Positions 45,238-53,708 of a stretch of DNA of 64,000 nucleotides are shown here, one piece after another. This DNA comes from Actinomycetospora soli. GTDB taxonomy: Bacteria; Actinomycetota; Actinomycetes; Mycobacteriales; Pseudonocardiaceae. The stretch spans positions 1-64,000 of the forward strand of contig NZ_JAJNDA010000007.1 of assembly GCF_021026295.1 (NCBI RefSeq), in the 5' to 3' direction. Under the pieces are notes generated by a model. It did not search any database. It saw nothing but the letters and a program-made list of their open reading frames with translations, and had not been told where the DNA came from. The translations under genes and the position numbers were made by a program. Numbering within the stretch: position 1 is the first letter of the stretch; each line of letters begins with the position of its first letter.

Positions 45238-46232
45238 TCGAGCGCGAGGCGCAGTCGGTCCACGGTCGAGGTCCACGGCAGCAGCGTGCCTCGCCGTCCG
45301 TGGGCTGAGAGTCTCCACCCGCTCCGCCGCACCGGATCCACCAGCCAGTCCTGCAGGGCTCCGGCGAGCGCACCAACGTTCTCAGCGGGCACTAAGGCGG
45401 TCGGCCCCGCCTCGCGGATCCCGCCCACGTCGGCCGCCAGCACCGGCACCCCGCGCGCGAGCGCCTCGGTGACGACCATGCCGAACGTCTCCGTCCGCGA
45501 CGGCACGACGAGCAGGTCGGTCGTCGCCCACAGCGCGTGGAGGGCCGCGCCCGTCCGCGGGCCGAGCACGGACACCCGGTCCGTGAGCCCGTGCGCGACG
45601 ACCGCCGCCCGCAGCCGCACCACGAACCCGGGGTCGCGCGACAGCGGCCCGACGAGCGCGCAGGTCCACTCCCGGTCGCGCAGCCGGGCGAGCGCGGCGA
45701 CGAGGAGGTCCTGGCCCTTGGTCGGCGTCAGCGCCCCGAGGCAGAGCAGGCGCGGGCGCCCACCGGCCACCATTGAACCGGGGGCGGTGCACGCCGGGTC
45801 GTTGCCGGGAGGAGCGACGACGACCCGCTCGGCCTCGACCCCGAACGCGGCCAGCTGCCGCGCCGTCCACCGGCTCGTCGCCGCCACCGCGCTCGCGTGG
45901 CGCAGGGTCGCGGTCTCGAGGTCGCGCAGCCGCCGCACGCGGGCGGGGGAGAGCCCGCGCTCGTCGGCGAGGGGCAGGTGCACGAGCGGGACGAGCCGCA
46001 CCCGCTCGCCGTGCGCCGCGGCGACGGCCGGGAGCGAGCCGCCGACGAGGCCGTCCACCAGCACCGACGCGTCGTCGGGAACGGCATCGAGCGCCGCGTC
46101 GAGCGCGGCGGCGTCCCCGACCGGCACGCGGTGCTCGCGCCACCCGGAGAGCGCGAGGACCCGGCGGTCGTAGACGTTGCCGCCGCTGGGCACCGCGTCG
46201 AGGTCGTCGGGGACGACCATGTGCACGCTCAC
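45234..46232 (-). CDS. GT4-family glycosyltransferase
   Basis: 332 residues of GT-B fold. The C-terminal nucleotide-sugar half has [24 protein letters not shown] and [32 protein letters not shown], the E-x7-E region of GT4 enzymes. It would transfer a sugar from a nucleotide donor to a cytoplasmic acceptor, plausibly a phospholipid or soluble head group of this pathway. The GTG start 46232 overlaps the upstream stop (GTGA) and the downstream CTG overlaps its stop. Confidence 0.9.
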   Translation of the reverse strand: MSVHMVVPDDLDAVPSGGNVYDRRVLALSGWREHRVPVGDAAALDAALDAVPDDASVLVDGLVGGSLPAVAAAHGERVRLVPLVHLPLADERGLSPARVRRLRDLETATLRHASAVAATSRWTARQLAAFGVEAERVVVAPPGNDPACTAPGSMVAGGRPRLLCLGALTPTKGQDLLVAALARLRDREWTCALVGPLSRDPGFVVRLRAAVVAHGLTDRVSVLGPRTGAALHALWATTDLLVVPSRTETFGMVVTEALARGVPVLAADVGGIREAGPTALVPAENVGALAGALQDWLVDPVRRSGWRLSAHGRRGTLLPWTSTVDRLRLALD

Positions 46233-46627
46233 ACCGAGCGCTCGTACCCCGCCCGCGCGACGTGGGACTCGTGCAGCTCCACCGCGACCGTCCCGATCGC
46301 CCGGGCGCCCTCACCGAGCTCGCCCGCGTGGATCGCGGCGACGAGCCGGTCGGCGATCACCCGCGCCAGGAACTCCGTCGTGGTGTTCTCGCCGGCGAAC
46401 TCGTCGACCTCGTCGAGGTTGCGGTAGCGCAGGTCCGCCAGCGCGGCGCCGAGGGCGGTGGTGGCGAGCCCGATGTCGACGACGATGTTGTCCGCGTCGA
46501 GCTCCCGGCGCCGGAAGGTGGCGTCGACGACGAAGGTCGCGCCGTGCAGCGCCTGCGCGGGACCGAAGACCTCGCCGCGGAAGCTGTGGGCGACCATGAC
46601 GTGGTCGCGGACGGTGACCGAGAACAT
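46229..46627 (-). CDS. QueD/6-pyruvoyl-tetrahydropterin synthase-like protein, altered site
   Basis: 132 residues of T-fold. [13 protein letters not shown] has a first zinc His (14) and QALHGATF a second (28), but the usual third ligand of HGH is Ala 30, and the conventional catalytic Cys between them is absent. The late [11 protein letters not shown] segment supplies Glu and extra His. The activity may differ from preQ0 or biopterin synthesis, as was reported for the Streptomyces homologue SCO6650. The ATG shares its A with the dehydrogenase TGA (TGATG). Confidence 0.85.
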   Translation of the reverse strand: MFSVTVRDHVMVAHSFRGEVFGPAQALHGATFVVDATFRRRELDADNIVVDIGLATTALGAALADLRYRNLDEVDEFAGENTTTEFLARVIADRLVAAIHAGELGEGARAIGTVAVELHESHVARAGYERSV

Positions 46628-47601
46628 CAGCTGCCTCCGTACTGCACGCGCACCGCGAGCCCGGGTGCTCCGGCGGCCAGGTCGGCCATCGTGTCGGGCA
46701 GCGACTCGAACGGCACGGTGCGGGTGATCAGCGCCTCGAACCGCTCGTCGGCGAGCAGCCGCAGCGCCAGCGTCATCCGGTCCGCGTACGTGCGCCGCGC
46801 CCGGCGGGCGCCCGAGACCATCCCGACCTGGCTGGACCGCACTGCGAGCCGCCCCGCGTGGAACCCCTCGCCGAGCGGCACCGAGACCGGCCGGTCGCCG
46901 TACCAGGACATCTCGATCACCTCGCCCTCGACGCCGAGCAGCTCCAACGAGCGGGCGAGGCCGGCCTGGGTGGCGCTCGTGTGGACCACGAGGTCGCACC
47001 CGCCGCGCGCGTCCTCCGGAGCCGCGAACCCGACCCCGAGCGCCGCCGCGACCTCGGCCCGCGTGGGGTCGACGTCGACCAGCTGCACCTCCACGCCCGG
47101 GATCGGGGCGAGCAGCGCCGCGACCGAGCACCCGACCATGCCCGCCCCGACGACGGCGATCCGGTCACCGACCCGCGGGCCCGCGTCCCACAGCGCGTTC
47201 ACCGCGGTCTCCACGGTGCCCGCGAGCACCGCCCGGCCGGCGGGCACGTCGTCGGGCACCACGCTGACTGCGGAGGCCGGCACGACGAACCGCGTCTGGT
47301 GCGGGTGCAGGCAGAACACGTCGCGGCCGAGGAGCTCCGCCGGCCCCGATTCGACCACGCCGACCGCGAGATAGCCGTAGGTCACCGGGCCGGGGAAGTC
47401 CCCGACCTGGAACGGCGCACGCATCCGTTCCGCCTGCCCGGCCGGCACCCCGCCCCGGTACACGAGCAGCTCGGTGCCCCGCGAGATCGCCGACCAGCGG
47501 GTCCGCACCACCACGTCGTCGGGTCCGGGCGGCGGGAGGTCGACGTCGACGATCGCGCTCTCCCCAGGACGGAGCACGCGGAACGAGCGGGCGGAGTACA
47601 G
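46627..47601 (-). CDS. MDR-family (zinc-type) alcohol dehydrogenase
   Basis: About 324 residues. The GroES-like N-terminal part is [21 protein letters not shown], the Rossmann motif [15 protein letters not shown] and the C-terminal VRVQYGG are visible; the zinc ligands of true ADHs are only partly kept. Such proteins form a group found with PTPS-like genes. The start is uncertain: CTG 47601, 4 bases after GGAGG, gives an N-terminus ([11 protein letters not shown]) matching homologues; the in-frame GTG 47577 has no ribosome site. It is the first gene of the six-gene operon. Confidence 0.83.
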   Translation of the reverse strand: MYSARSFRVLRPGESAIVDVDLPPPGPDDVVVRTRWSAISRGTELLVYRGGVPAGQAERMRAPFQVGDFPGPVTYGYLAVGVVESGPAELLGRDVFCLHPHQTRFVVPASAVSVVPDDVPAGRAVLAGTVETAVNALWDAGPRVGDRIAVVGAGMVGCSVAALLAPIPGVEVQLVDVDPTRAEVAAALGVGFAAPEDARGGCDLVVHTSATQAGLARSLELLGVEGEVIEMSWYGDRPVSVPLGEGFHAGRLAVRSSQVGMVSGARRARRTYADRMTLALRLLADERFEALITRTVPFESLPDTMADLAAGAPGLAVRVQYGGS

Positions 47602-47649
47602 GGTTCCTCCAACGCGATTCGGACACGGGTTCCGGGAGGATGGTCATCC

Positions 47650-50022
47650 ATGTCCGGAACAGACGCGACCCCTGCAGCGACCCCCGGACCGCTGCCGGGC
47701 CCCCCGCTCGCGGTCCAGCTGACGACGGCGGGTGCGCTCGGTCTGGGCCTGCTCGCGGTCCTCCGGACGACGACGGGCCTGGGCGGTGTGGGCCTGCTCG
47801 GCGGGCTCCTCGTGCTGGTCCTGGGCACCGCCCTGCTGGCGCGCAGCGGCGTCCGCTCGCTCGGCCCGGCGGGCAGCGTGACGCTGCTGCGACTCGTCCT
47901 CGTCGCCGGCGTCGCGGCCCTCGCGGTCCAGCACCTCGCAGGTCGGCCCATCCCGACCGCCGTCCTCGTCGGGCTCGCCGTTTCCGCCCTCGCGCTGGAC
48001 GCCGTCGACGGGTGGGTCGCGCGGCGCACGGACACCTGCACCGACCTCGGCGCACGCTTCGACATGGAGACCGACGCGTTCCTGCTGCTCCTGCTCGCGG
48101 TGCACGTGGCGGCCGACCTCGGGCCGTGGGTGCTGCTGGTCGGCGGGATGCGCTACCTGTTCGTCGCCGCCGGCTGGGTGTGGCCGTGGTTGCGCGGGGA
48201 GCTCCCGACCCGGTACTCGGCCAAGGTCGTCGCCGCCCTCCAGGGCGTCGCGCTCGTCGTCGCGAGCACCCGGCTCCTGCCGGGGTGGGCGGAGGCGGCG
48301 CTGGTCGGGGCCGCGCTGGCCGCGCTCGTGTGGTCGTTCGGGGTGTCCGTGGAGTACCTGGCGCGCCACGCCCGCAGCCGGCCCGAGGAGCCGGCCACCC
48401 CCGTCGTCGGGAAGGACTTCTCGTGGTGGCGGGGGCTGGCGACCGGGCTGGCGGTACTGGTCCTCGCCGTCACGCTCGTGGCCCCGCGGGACCCGTCGGC
48501 GCTGGTGTGGGGCTCCTACCTGCGGCTGCCGATCGAGGGGATCGCCGGGCTCGCGCTGCTGCTGCTCCTGCCCGACCGGTGGCGTCGGCCGCTCGCGTTG
48601 GTGGCGGGGGCCGCGATCGGGCTCGGGGCGGTGCTCACGGCCTTCGACGTCGGGTTCGTCTCGGTGCTCGCCCGCCCCTTCGACCCGTTCCTGGACAGCT
48701 CCCTGATCGAGGACGGGGTCGGCTTCGTCGGCTCGACCTACGGCCCGGCGGCCGAGGTCGCGGCCCTGGTGGGGGCGGTGGTCCTCGCCGTGGTACTCGT
48801 CGGGGGCGTCGGGCTCGCCGCTCGGCGGGTCGCGGTGGCGGCGGCCCGGCACCGGCGGGGCTCGCTGCGGGTGCTCGCGGCGCTCGCCGGGGTGTGGCTC
48901 GTCGGGGCGGTCGCGGGGCTCACCGCGGCCCCGGGCGTCCCGGTTGCGGCGGCGACCGCGGCGTCCGCGGCCGTCGACCGCGTCGACCGGACCCGGACCG
49001 CGCTCGCCGACGCCGAGCGGTTCCGGGTCGAGGCGGGCTCCGACGCCTGGGCCGCCACGCCCGGCCCGGACCTGCTCGGCGCGCTGCGCGGCAAGGACGT
49101 CGTCGTCGCGGTGGTCGAGAGCTACGGGCGCTCGGCGCTCACCGACCCGGGCCTGGCGGGCACCGTCGACCCGGCCCTCGACACCGGCCAGGCGCGCCTC
49201 GACGGGGCGGGCTACGGCGCCCGGAGCGGCTTCCTGACGTCGAGCGTGGTCGGGTCGGGCAGCTGGCTCGCGCACGCCACCCTGCTCTCCGGCCTGCGGG
49301 TGGACAACCAGCAGCGCTACCTCACGCTGACGTCGTCGGACCGGTTCACGCTGTCGGCCGCGTTCGCCCGGGCGGGGTGGGAGACGGTCGCGATGCAGCC
49401 GGGCACCACCCGCGCCTGGCCGGAGGGCCGGTTCTACGGCTACCAGCGGGCGTACTCCGTGCACGACCTCGGCTACCGCGGGCCGGCGTTCGGCTGGGCG
49501 TCGATGCCGGACCAGGTCGTGCTGGACCGGCTCTCGCGTCTCGAGCTGGACCGCGCGGACCGGGGGCCGGTGATGGCCGAGGTCGACCTGGTCTCGAGCC
49601 ACGCGCCGTGGACGCCGTTGCCGCGGATGGTCGACTGGGACGCGATCGGCGACGGCTCCGGCTTCCACGCGCAGGCGGCCCCCGGCGCGGTGGGGCGCAC
49701 GGACGCGCAGGTCCGCGCCGACTACGCCCGCTCGGTGGCCTACACGATGGACGCGTTGACCTCGTGGGTGCAGCGCTCGGCCGATCCGAACCTGGTCGTG
49801 GTGGTCGTCGGCGACCACCAGCCGGCGCTCACCGTGACCGGGCCGGGTGCGGGACGCGACGTGCCGGTGTCGATCCTCAGCCGCGACCCCGCGGTGCTCG
49901 ACCGTGTGGGTACGTGGGGCTTCACCCCCGGGCTGCGTCCGACACCGGAGGCACCGACCTGGCCGATGGAGGCGTTCCGCGACCGGTTCCTCGGGGCGTA
50001 CTCGGGTGCGCCTGCACAGTGA
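47650..50022 (+). CDS. CDP-alcohol phosphatidyltransferase fused to a membrane sulfatase/LTA-synthase-like domain
   Basis: 790 residues with about ten membrane segments. Residues 20-240 are a CDP-OH-P transferase; its motif D-x2-DG-x2-AR-x8-G-x3-D-x3-D (117-142) is complete. A middle set of membrane helices (260-430) precedes an alkaline-phosphatase-superfamily domain from about 470, where VVESYGRSALT, GSGSWLAHATLLSG, SSHAPWTPLP and GDHQPA supply nucleophile and metal ligands. It may attach a head group to a lipid and then transfer or cleave a phospho- or sulfo-ester outside the cell. The start ATG 47650 is 48 bases from the divergent operon. Confidence 0.9.
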   Translation: MSGTDATPAATPGPLPGPPLAVQLTTAGALGLGLLAVLRTTTGLGGVGLLGGLLVLVLGTALLARSGVRSLGPAGSVTLLRLVLVAGVAALAVQHLAGRPIPTAVLVGLAVSALALDAVDGWVARRTDTCTDLGARFDMETDAFLLLLLAVHVAADLGPWVLLVGGMRYLFVAAGWVWPWLRGELPTRYSAKVVAALQGVALVVASTRLLPGWAEAALVGAALAALVWSFGVSVEYLARHARSRPEEPATPVVGKDFSWWRGLATGLAVLVLAVTLVAPRDPSALVWGSYLRLPIEGIAGLALLLLLPDRWRRPLALVAGAAIGLGAVLTAFDVGFVSVLARPFDPFLDSSLIEDGVGFVGSTYGPAAEVAALVGAVVLAVVLVGGVGLAARRVAVAAARHRRGSLRVLAALAGVWLVGAVAGLTAAPGVPVAAATAASAAVDRVDRTRTALADAERFRVEAGSDAWAATPGPDLLGALRGKDVVVAVVESYGRSALTDPGLAGTVDPALDTGQARLDGAGYGARSGFLTSSVVGSGSWLAHATLLSGLRVDNQQRYLTLTSSDRFTLSAAFARAGWETVAMQPGTTRAWPEGRFYGYQRAYSVHDLGYRGPAFGWASMPDQVVLDRLSRLELDRADRGPVMAEVDLVSSHAPWTPLPRMVDWDAIGDGSGFHAQAAPGAVGRTDAQVRADYARSVAYTMDALTSWVQRSADPNLVVVVVGDHQPALTVTGPGAGRDVPVSILSRDPAVLDRVGTWGFTPGLRPTPEAPTWPMEAFRDRFLGAYSGAPAQ

Positions 50023-50078
50023 CCGTCGTCACAGTACGGCTCGATAACATCAGGGCCGCCGCGAGCGAATCCATCTGC

Positions 50079-50120
50079 GAGCCCGGCGCCGTCAGACCCC
50101 CGACCTGACGGCCCGGGCTC
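50079..50120 (+). terminator. 16-bp hairpin downstream of the fusion gene
   Basis: GAGCCCGGCGCCGTCAG pairs with CTGACGGCCCGGGCTC with one bulged base; the loop is about 9 bases. It starts 57 bases after the stop codon and is a likely terminator, lacking a T-run. Confidence 0.7.
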
Positions 50121-50159
50121 GTTCACGTTCCGGGCCCGATCCGGGCGGGACGCGCGACG

Positions 50160-50197
50160 GGCACCGGCCCGGCCGTCCCCCGACGGCGGCCGGTGCC
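50160..50197. terminator. Second long hairpin, GC-rich
   Basis: GGCACCGGCC pairs with GGCCGGTGCC, and inside it GCCGTC pairs with GACGGC. Outer bases GCGACGGGC and GCCCGTCGC extend the stem with a 3-base bulge. Together with the hairpin at 50079-50120 it insulates the integrase region. Confidence 0.65.
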
Positions 50198-50350
50198 GAC
50201 GCCCGTCGCTCGATCAGCGTAACCCGTCCGTGGAACCGACCGGACGGTTTCTCCCGCTCGACGTCACCAACCGTGCGCAACCGCCGTATCTGCCCAGTTG
50301 GGGCGGCGCGCCTCCCCAACCGGGCCATTCGCTGCTGAGACGCTGCTCAG

Positions 50351-51466
50351 ATGACCGCCACGGAACTGCCCGAGGAGGCGTTCGTCGTCCTTCCCGACGA
50401 CGAGACCGGTGCGGTCCTCGAGCACCGCGACGAACTCACCGCCCGGGCCGAGTCCTACGCCCGCGGGGCGCGGGCAGAGAAGACGTGGGCGGCCTACGAG
50501 CGGCAGTGGGCCCGCTTCGAGGCTTGGTGCGCCGTGGTGGGGGAGCGGGCGCTGCCCGCGGACCCGCTGACGGTGGCGCGGTTCCTCGCTGACCTCGCGC
50601 CGCGGTGGCGCCCCGCGACGCCGGCTGATTCGCCGATGTCCGTGGTGGCGGGGCAGGTCCGGGAGCGTGGCGGGATGCGGCCCGGGACGCTGCGCGGCTA
50701 CCTGGCGGCGATCTCGGTGGTCCACCAGACCGCCCAGCAGGAGAACCCGAGCCGGTCCGAGGCGGTGCGCCGCACCCTGGCCGGGATCGGCCGCCACCCC
50801 GCCGTCGCCCCACCCCGCCGGCGCGCAGCGGCCCGACGCGACCCGCTGCTCGAACTCCTCCGGGCGCTGCGGCCGGAGAAGTCCCTGGCCGACGCCCGTG
50901 ACCACGCCCTGCTGCTCGTCGGGTGGAAGGCCGCGCTGCGCTCCGACGACCTCGCCCGACTGCGGATGGAGGACCTGCACGCCTCCGAGCAGGGCCTGTC
51001 AGTGTTCATCGCCCGCTCCAAGACCGACCAGACCGGCCACGGCACCACCCTCGGCATCGCCGCCCCCGACGCAGCGATGGGGGAGGGGAGTGGGGAGTCG
51101 ACGCTGCTCGACGCCGGTGCCGCGTGGATTCGCTGGCGCGACCTGCTGGGCTCTCACGGCATTACGGGCGGCCCCGCCTGGCGCGGCGTCGACCGCTACG
51201 GCCGCCGCCCCCGCGCCGGCGGGCTGCACCGCAACTCCATCGCCGAGATCATCAAACGCCGCGCCGCCGCGGCCGGTCTTGAGGACGCCCAGCTGTGGGG
51301 CGGGCACAGCCTCCGGCGTGGGTTCGCCACCGAGGCCATCGCCGCCGGCGTCCCCGAACGCGACGTCCAACGCCACGGCCGCTGGCGCTCCCGCGCCTCC
51401 ATGGACCCCTACATCGACGCCGCCCGCACCTTCGACCCCACCAACCCCACACGCTGGCTCACCTGA
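50351..51466 (+). CDS. Tyrosine recombinase/integrase
   Basis: 371 residues. The N-terminal SAM-like core-binding half is residues 20-140. The catalytic residues are Arg in WKAALRSDDL, Lys in IARSKTDQ, His-x2-Arg in GGHSLRRGFATE, His/Trp in HGRWRS and the nucleophilic Tyr in MDPYID, so the enzyme looks active. It resembles phage-type integrases. The flanks show no tRNA, excisionase or direct repeats, so an element border cannot be drawn. It starts at ATG 50351, with GAGACGCTGCTCAG before it, and is followed by 328 gene-free bases. Confidence 0.9.
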   Translation: MTATELPEEAFVVLPDDETGAVLEHRDELTARAESYARGARAEKTWAAYERQWARFEAWCAVVGERALPADPLTVARFLADLAPRWRPATPADSPMSVVAGQVRERGGMRPGTLRGYLAAISVVHQTAQQENPSRSEAVRRTLAGIGRHPAVAPPRRRAAARRDPLLELLRALRPEKSLADARDHALLLVGWKAALRSDDLARLRMEDLHASEQGLSVFIARSKTDQTGHGTTLGIAAPDAAMGEGSGESTLLDAGAAWIRWRDLLGSHGITGGPAWRGVDRYGRRPRAGGLHRNSIAEIIKRRAAAAGLEDAQLWGGHSLRRGFATEAIAAGVPERDVQRHGRWRSRASMDPYIDAARTFDPTNPTRWLT

Positions 51467-51794
51467 CGCAACGCCCCATTTCTCGGATTTTTTTCTCTAG
51501 GAATTCATGCAGGGTGCCGGAGCCCGCGCGGAGAATGGTTGCGTCATAGCTCGCGTAGACGCACCGCCGCCGAATCGGAACATAGGCGTCGGACCGGGAT
51601 TCCAGAAACCGGGCGGGCGCTGCTCATGGCGACGAGTGGTCGACGGGGCGCCGGCGCCAGGTCAACCGAAGCGGGCATCCACCCCGCTTGAACCTCTACT
51701 GCCGCGCACGTTACAGAGTGAGCGGGTCAGGCGAGCAGGTGAACTGCTCCGGGCGACGCCGCCGGCTGTTCGCGCCCCTCTCGACGCCCCGTCC
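51467..51794. other. Gene-free region after the integrase
   Basis: 328 bases. A T-run sits at 51489-51495 just after the integrase stop, which may mark a terminator or an old junction. One open frame (51507-51800) has no ribosome site, no recognisable motif and biased-composition residues, so it is not called. No repeat or tRNA seen. Confidence 0.5.
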
Positions 51795-53351
51795 TCATGA
51801 GAGGGCCGCTGCCCCCTCCGATCTGGTCAGCACGGCTGTGTTGCCGGACGTACGAACTGCTTCCGAGCCCGATGGCTCGGCGGCCTGAGCCGGATCAAGC
51901 TGGTGGGTCCACTGGTCGGGCGCTGATCGGGGTTGCACACGCTCCGGCCCGAGAACCTGGGCCGATGGACCCGTGCCGTGCACCGTCTCGAGCTCGTGGA
52001 GTGCGACCTCGAGATCCGCGACCAACTCGTGCGCGTCGATTCCCGAGCCCTCGCAGGCAGTGACGCCGACCGCGATGCGGCCGTCGTGGGTCACCACGGT
52101 CAGGTTCAGGCCCTGGCCCCGCGTGACGACCGATGCCGGGAAGTTCTCGATCAGGCGACACCCGTGCCAGTAGAGCGGCGTGGTGTTGCCCGGCACTGTC
52201 GAGATGGTGAGATTGAAAGGAGGACGCGACGGTAGGGGCAGTCGTTCGAAGGCGCCTACGACCGCGCCACCCATGGTTGCTGCTAGGAGGCAGGCTGCGC
52301 TGATGGGGTCCAGCGCCGCCGCGATCGCCTTGTTGCGCGCCATCGACGCATGGACCCGCTGCAGGCGGCGGGCCGGGTCGGGCTCGTCGGTCGACAGCCC
52401 GCAGATCACAGAGGTGATGGCGTTGCCTCGAACCATCGCGGAGTCTCGACTGTCTCGCCGCGACACGGGGACCAGAGCCGTGAGTTCCACGGCGGGCAAG
52501 GTGCCGGCCCGTTCGAGATGCCGACGCAACCCGCCGGAACAGACGGTCAGGACGACGTCGTTGGTGGACACTCCCGCAACGCGGGCGATCGCCCGCAGTC
52601 GATCCAGCGACGCCGACGCGCCATCGAACGTCCGGTCCTGGTCGACCTCGCCGTTGAAGGTGGTCGCAGGCGCGGCGAACGGAGTCGCCACCGAGCCGGT
52701 GAGAGCGGAAGCGCCTGCAGAGGCTATCGCCCCCGCGGAACGCGCGGCGGCGAGCGGGACCGTGATCGGGCTTTGCGCGACCTGGCACACGGTTCCCCAC
52801 CAGGAGCCCTGTGGTTTCCGGTCGAGCGGCTCGGCGGGCGACAACCACGGAGCGGTCCCCTCCCCGTCCGGCTCGACGGCCAGACCGCGGGTGAAGTGCT
52901 TGCTCGCCGCCACACCGTCGAAGAGGGCGTGGTGAATCTTGCTGACGAGGGCGAAGCCGCCCCCCTCGAGGTTCTCGATGAGCCGGGATTCCCAGAGCGG
53001 TCGATTCCGATCGAGCGGTTCGGTGTGGAATCGGCCCACGTGATCGTGCAGTTCCCGAGGTCCCGCGTGCCCTGCCAGGCGGACCCGGAGGACGTGCTGC
53101 GTGAGATCCGGGTCCGGCACCGACTGCCAGGTGTACTGACCAGCGGTCCACCAGGAGCGCACAGGACGCAGACGGAACTCCGACTTGAGCCTGCTCGGGT
53201 CGGTCAGTTCCGCGTACAGCCGGTCGATGAAGTCCTCGCCCGCCTGATGCTCCGGCGGGGGCCCGAACACCTGCACTCCAGTGACGTGTGTGAGACCTGC
53301 GGGACCCTCCACCCAGAGCCAGGCGGCGTCGAGGGGGCTGACGAAGGGCAT
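51795..53351 (-). CDS. Wax ester synthase/diacylglycerol acyltransferase (WS/DGAT)
   Basis: 518 residues. The catalytic HHxxxDG motif is IHHALFDG near 135-142, and the C-terminal half has FNLTISTVPGNTTPLYWHG and ENFPASVVTRGQGLNLTVVTHDG, typical of the actinobacterial Tgs family. It would esterify acyl-CoA to diacylglycerol or long-chain alcohols for storage lipid or envelope lipid synthesis. The start ATG 53351 follows GGAGA by 6 bases. It is divergent from the esterase-monooxygenase fusion; in the M. tuberculosis mymA locus a tgs4 gene also sits with lipR, mymA and fadD13. Confidence 0.9.
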   Translation of the reverse strand: MPFVSPLDAAWLWVEGPAGLTHVTGVQVFGPPPEHQAGEDFIDRLYAELTDPSRLKSEFRLRPVRSWWTAGQYTWQSVPDPDLTQHVLRVRLAGHAGPRELHDHVGRFHTEPLDRNRPLWESRLIENLEGGGFALVSKIHHALFDGVAASKHFTRGLAVEPDGEGTAPWLSPAEPLDRKPQGSWWGTVCQVAQSPITVPLAAARSAGAIASAGASALTGSVATPFAAPATTFNGEVDQDRTFDGASASLDRLRAIARVAGVSTNDVVLTVCSGGLRRHLERAGTLPAVELTALVPVSRRDSRDSAMVRGNAITSVICGLSTDEPDPARRLQRVHASMARNKAIAAALDPISAACLLAATMGGAVVGAFERLPLPSRPPFNLTISTVPGNTTPLYWHGCRLIENFPASVVTRGQGLNLTVVTHDGRIAVGVTACEGSGIDAHELVADLEVALHELETVHGTGPSAQVLGPERVQPRSAPDQWTHQLDPAQAAEPSGSEAVRTSGNTAVLTRSEGAAALS

Positions 53352-53708
53352 GAAATCTCCTCGTACGAGTCGCGCGAGCACATGTCCACCACGCCGGTCG
53401 CCCGCCGGACGGTCCCGGTCGGGGGAGAGCGGGCCTCGTGGGATGCCTCTTCAAGAGTGGACAGCAGTGGAGGCAACGTCAAGACATAGAACGCTTTGAT
53501 GTCTACTACTGCGAGAGGCTGACGCCGGACGTCGCCCGCCGAGACCGAGAGCTCGGGGCATGCGCGCGCGAAGGGTGAGTGCCGGACCCGGCCACCGGAA
53601 GTCGGAGGATTCGGTCCTTGTCGGATGAACTACCGACTAGTAGGACAGTGGCCGGTCGTGTGTCCACGTCGCCGCGTGAGCACGACCTCGAGCCGAGGGA
53701 GAGTGGCC
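53352..53708. other. Divergent intergenic region upstream of WS/DGAT and fusion genes
   Basis: 357 bases with no convincing gene. It contains an AGACAT/ATGTCT inverted repeat (listed separately) and the imperfect palindrome CTACCGACTAGTAG near 53628-53641. Both promoters should lie here. Confidence 0.5.
53482..53504. promoter_or_regulatory. AGACAT-N11-ATGTCT inverted repeat
   Basis: Two perfectly complementary 6-base arms separated by 11 bases, about 130 bases upstream of the WS/DGAT ATG and about 205 before the fusion gene. Spacing and placement suit an operator for a dimeric regulator. No regulator is identified. Confidence 0.45.

Larger units (their letters stand above)
50023..50350. other. 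Gene-free region with two strong hairpins
   Basis: 328 bases between the fusion gene and the integrase. It holds two large inverted repeats (listed separately) and no coding frame of interest. No tRNA or direct-repeat attachment core was seen. Confidence 0.6.

Noticed and set aside
50023-50350. tRNA or att site next to the integrase
   Set aside because: No cloverleaf, no GGTTCGA-type arm and no direct repeat on the other flank.
51507-51800. Small open frame after the integrase
   Set aside because: No ribosome site, no motif, biased composition.
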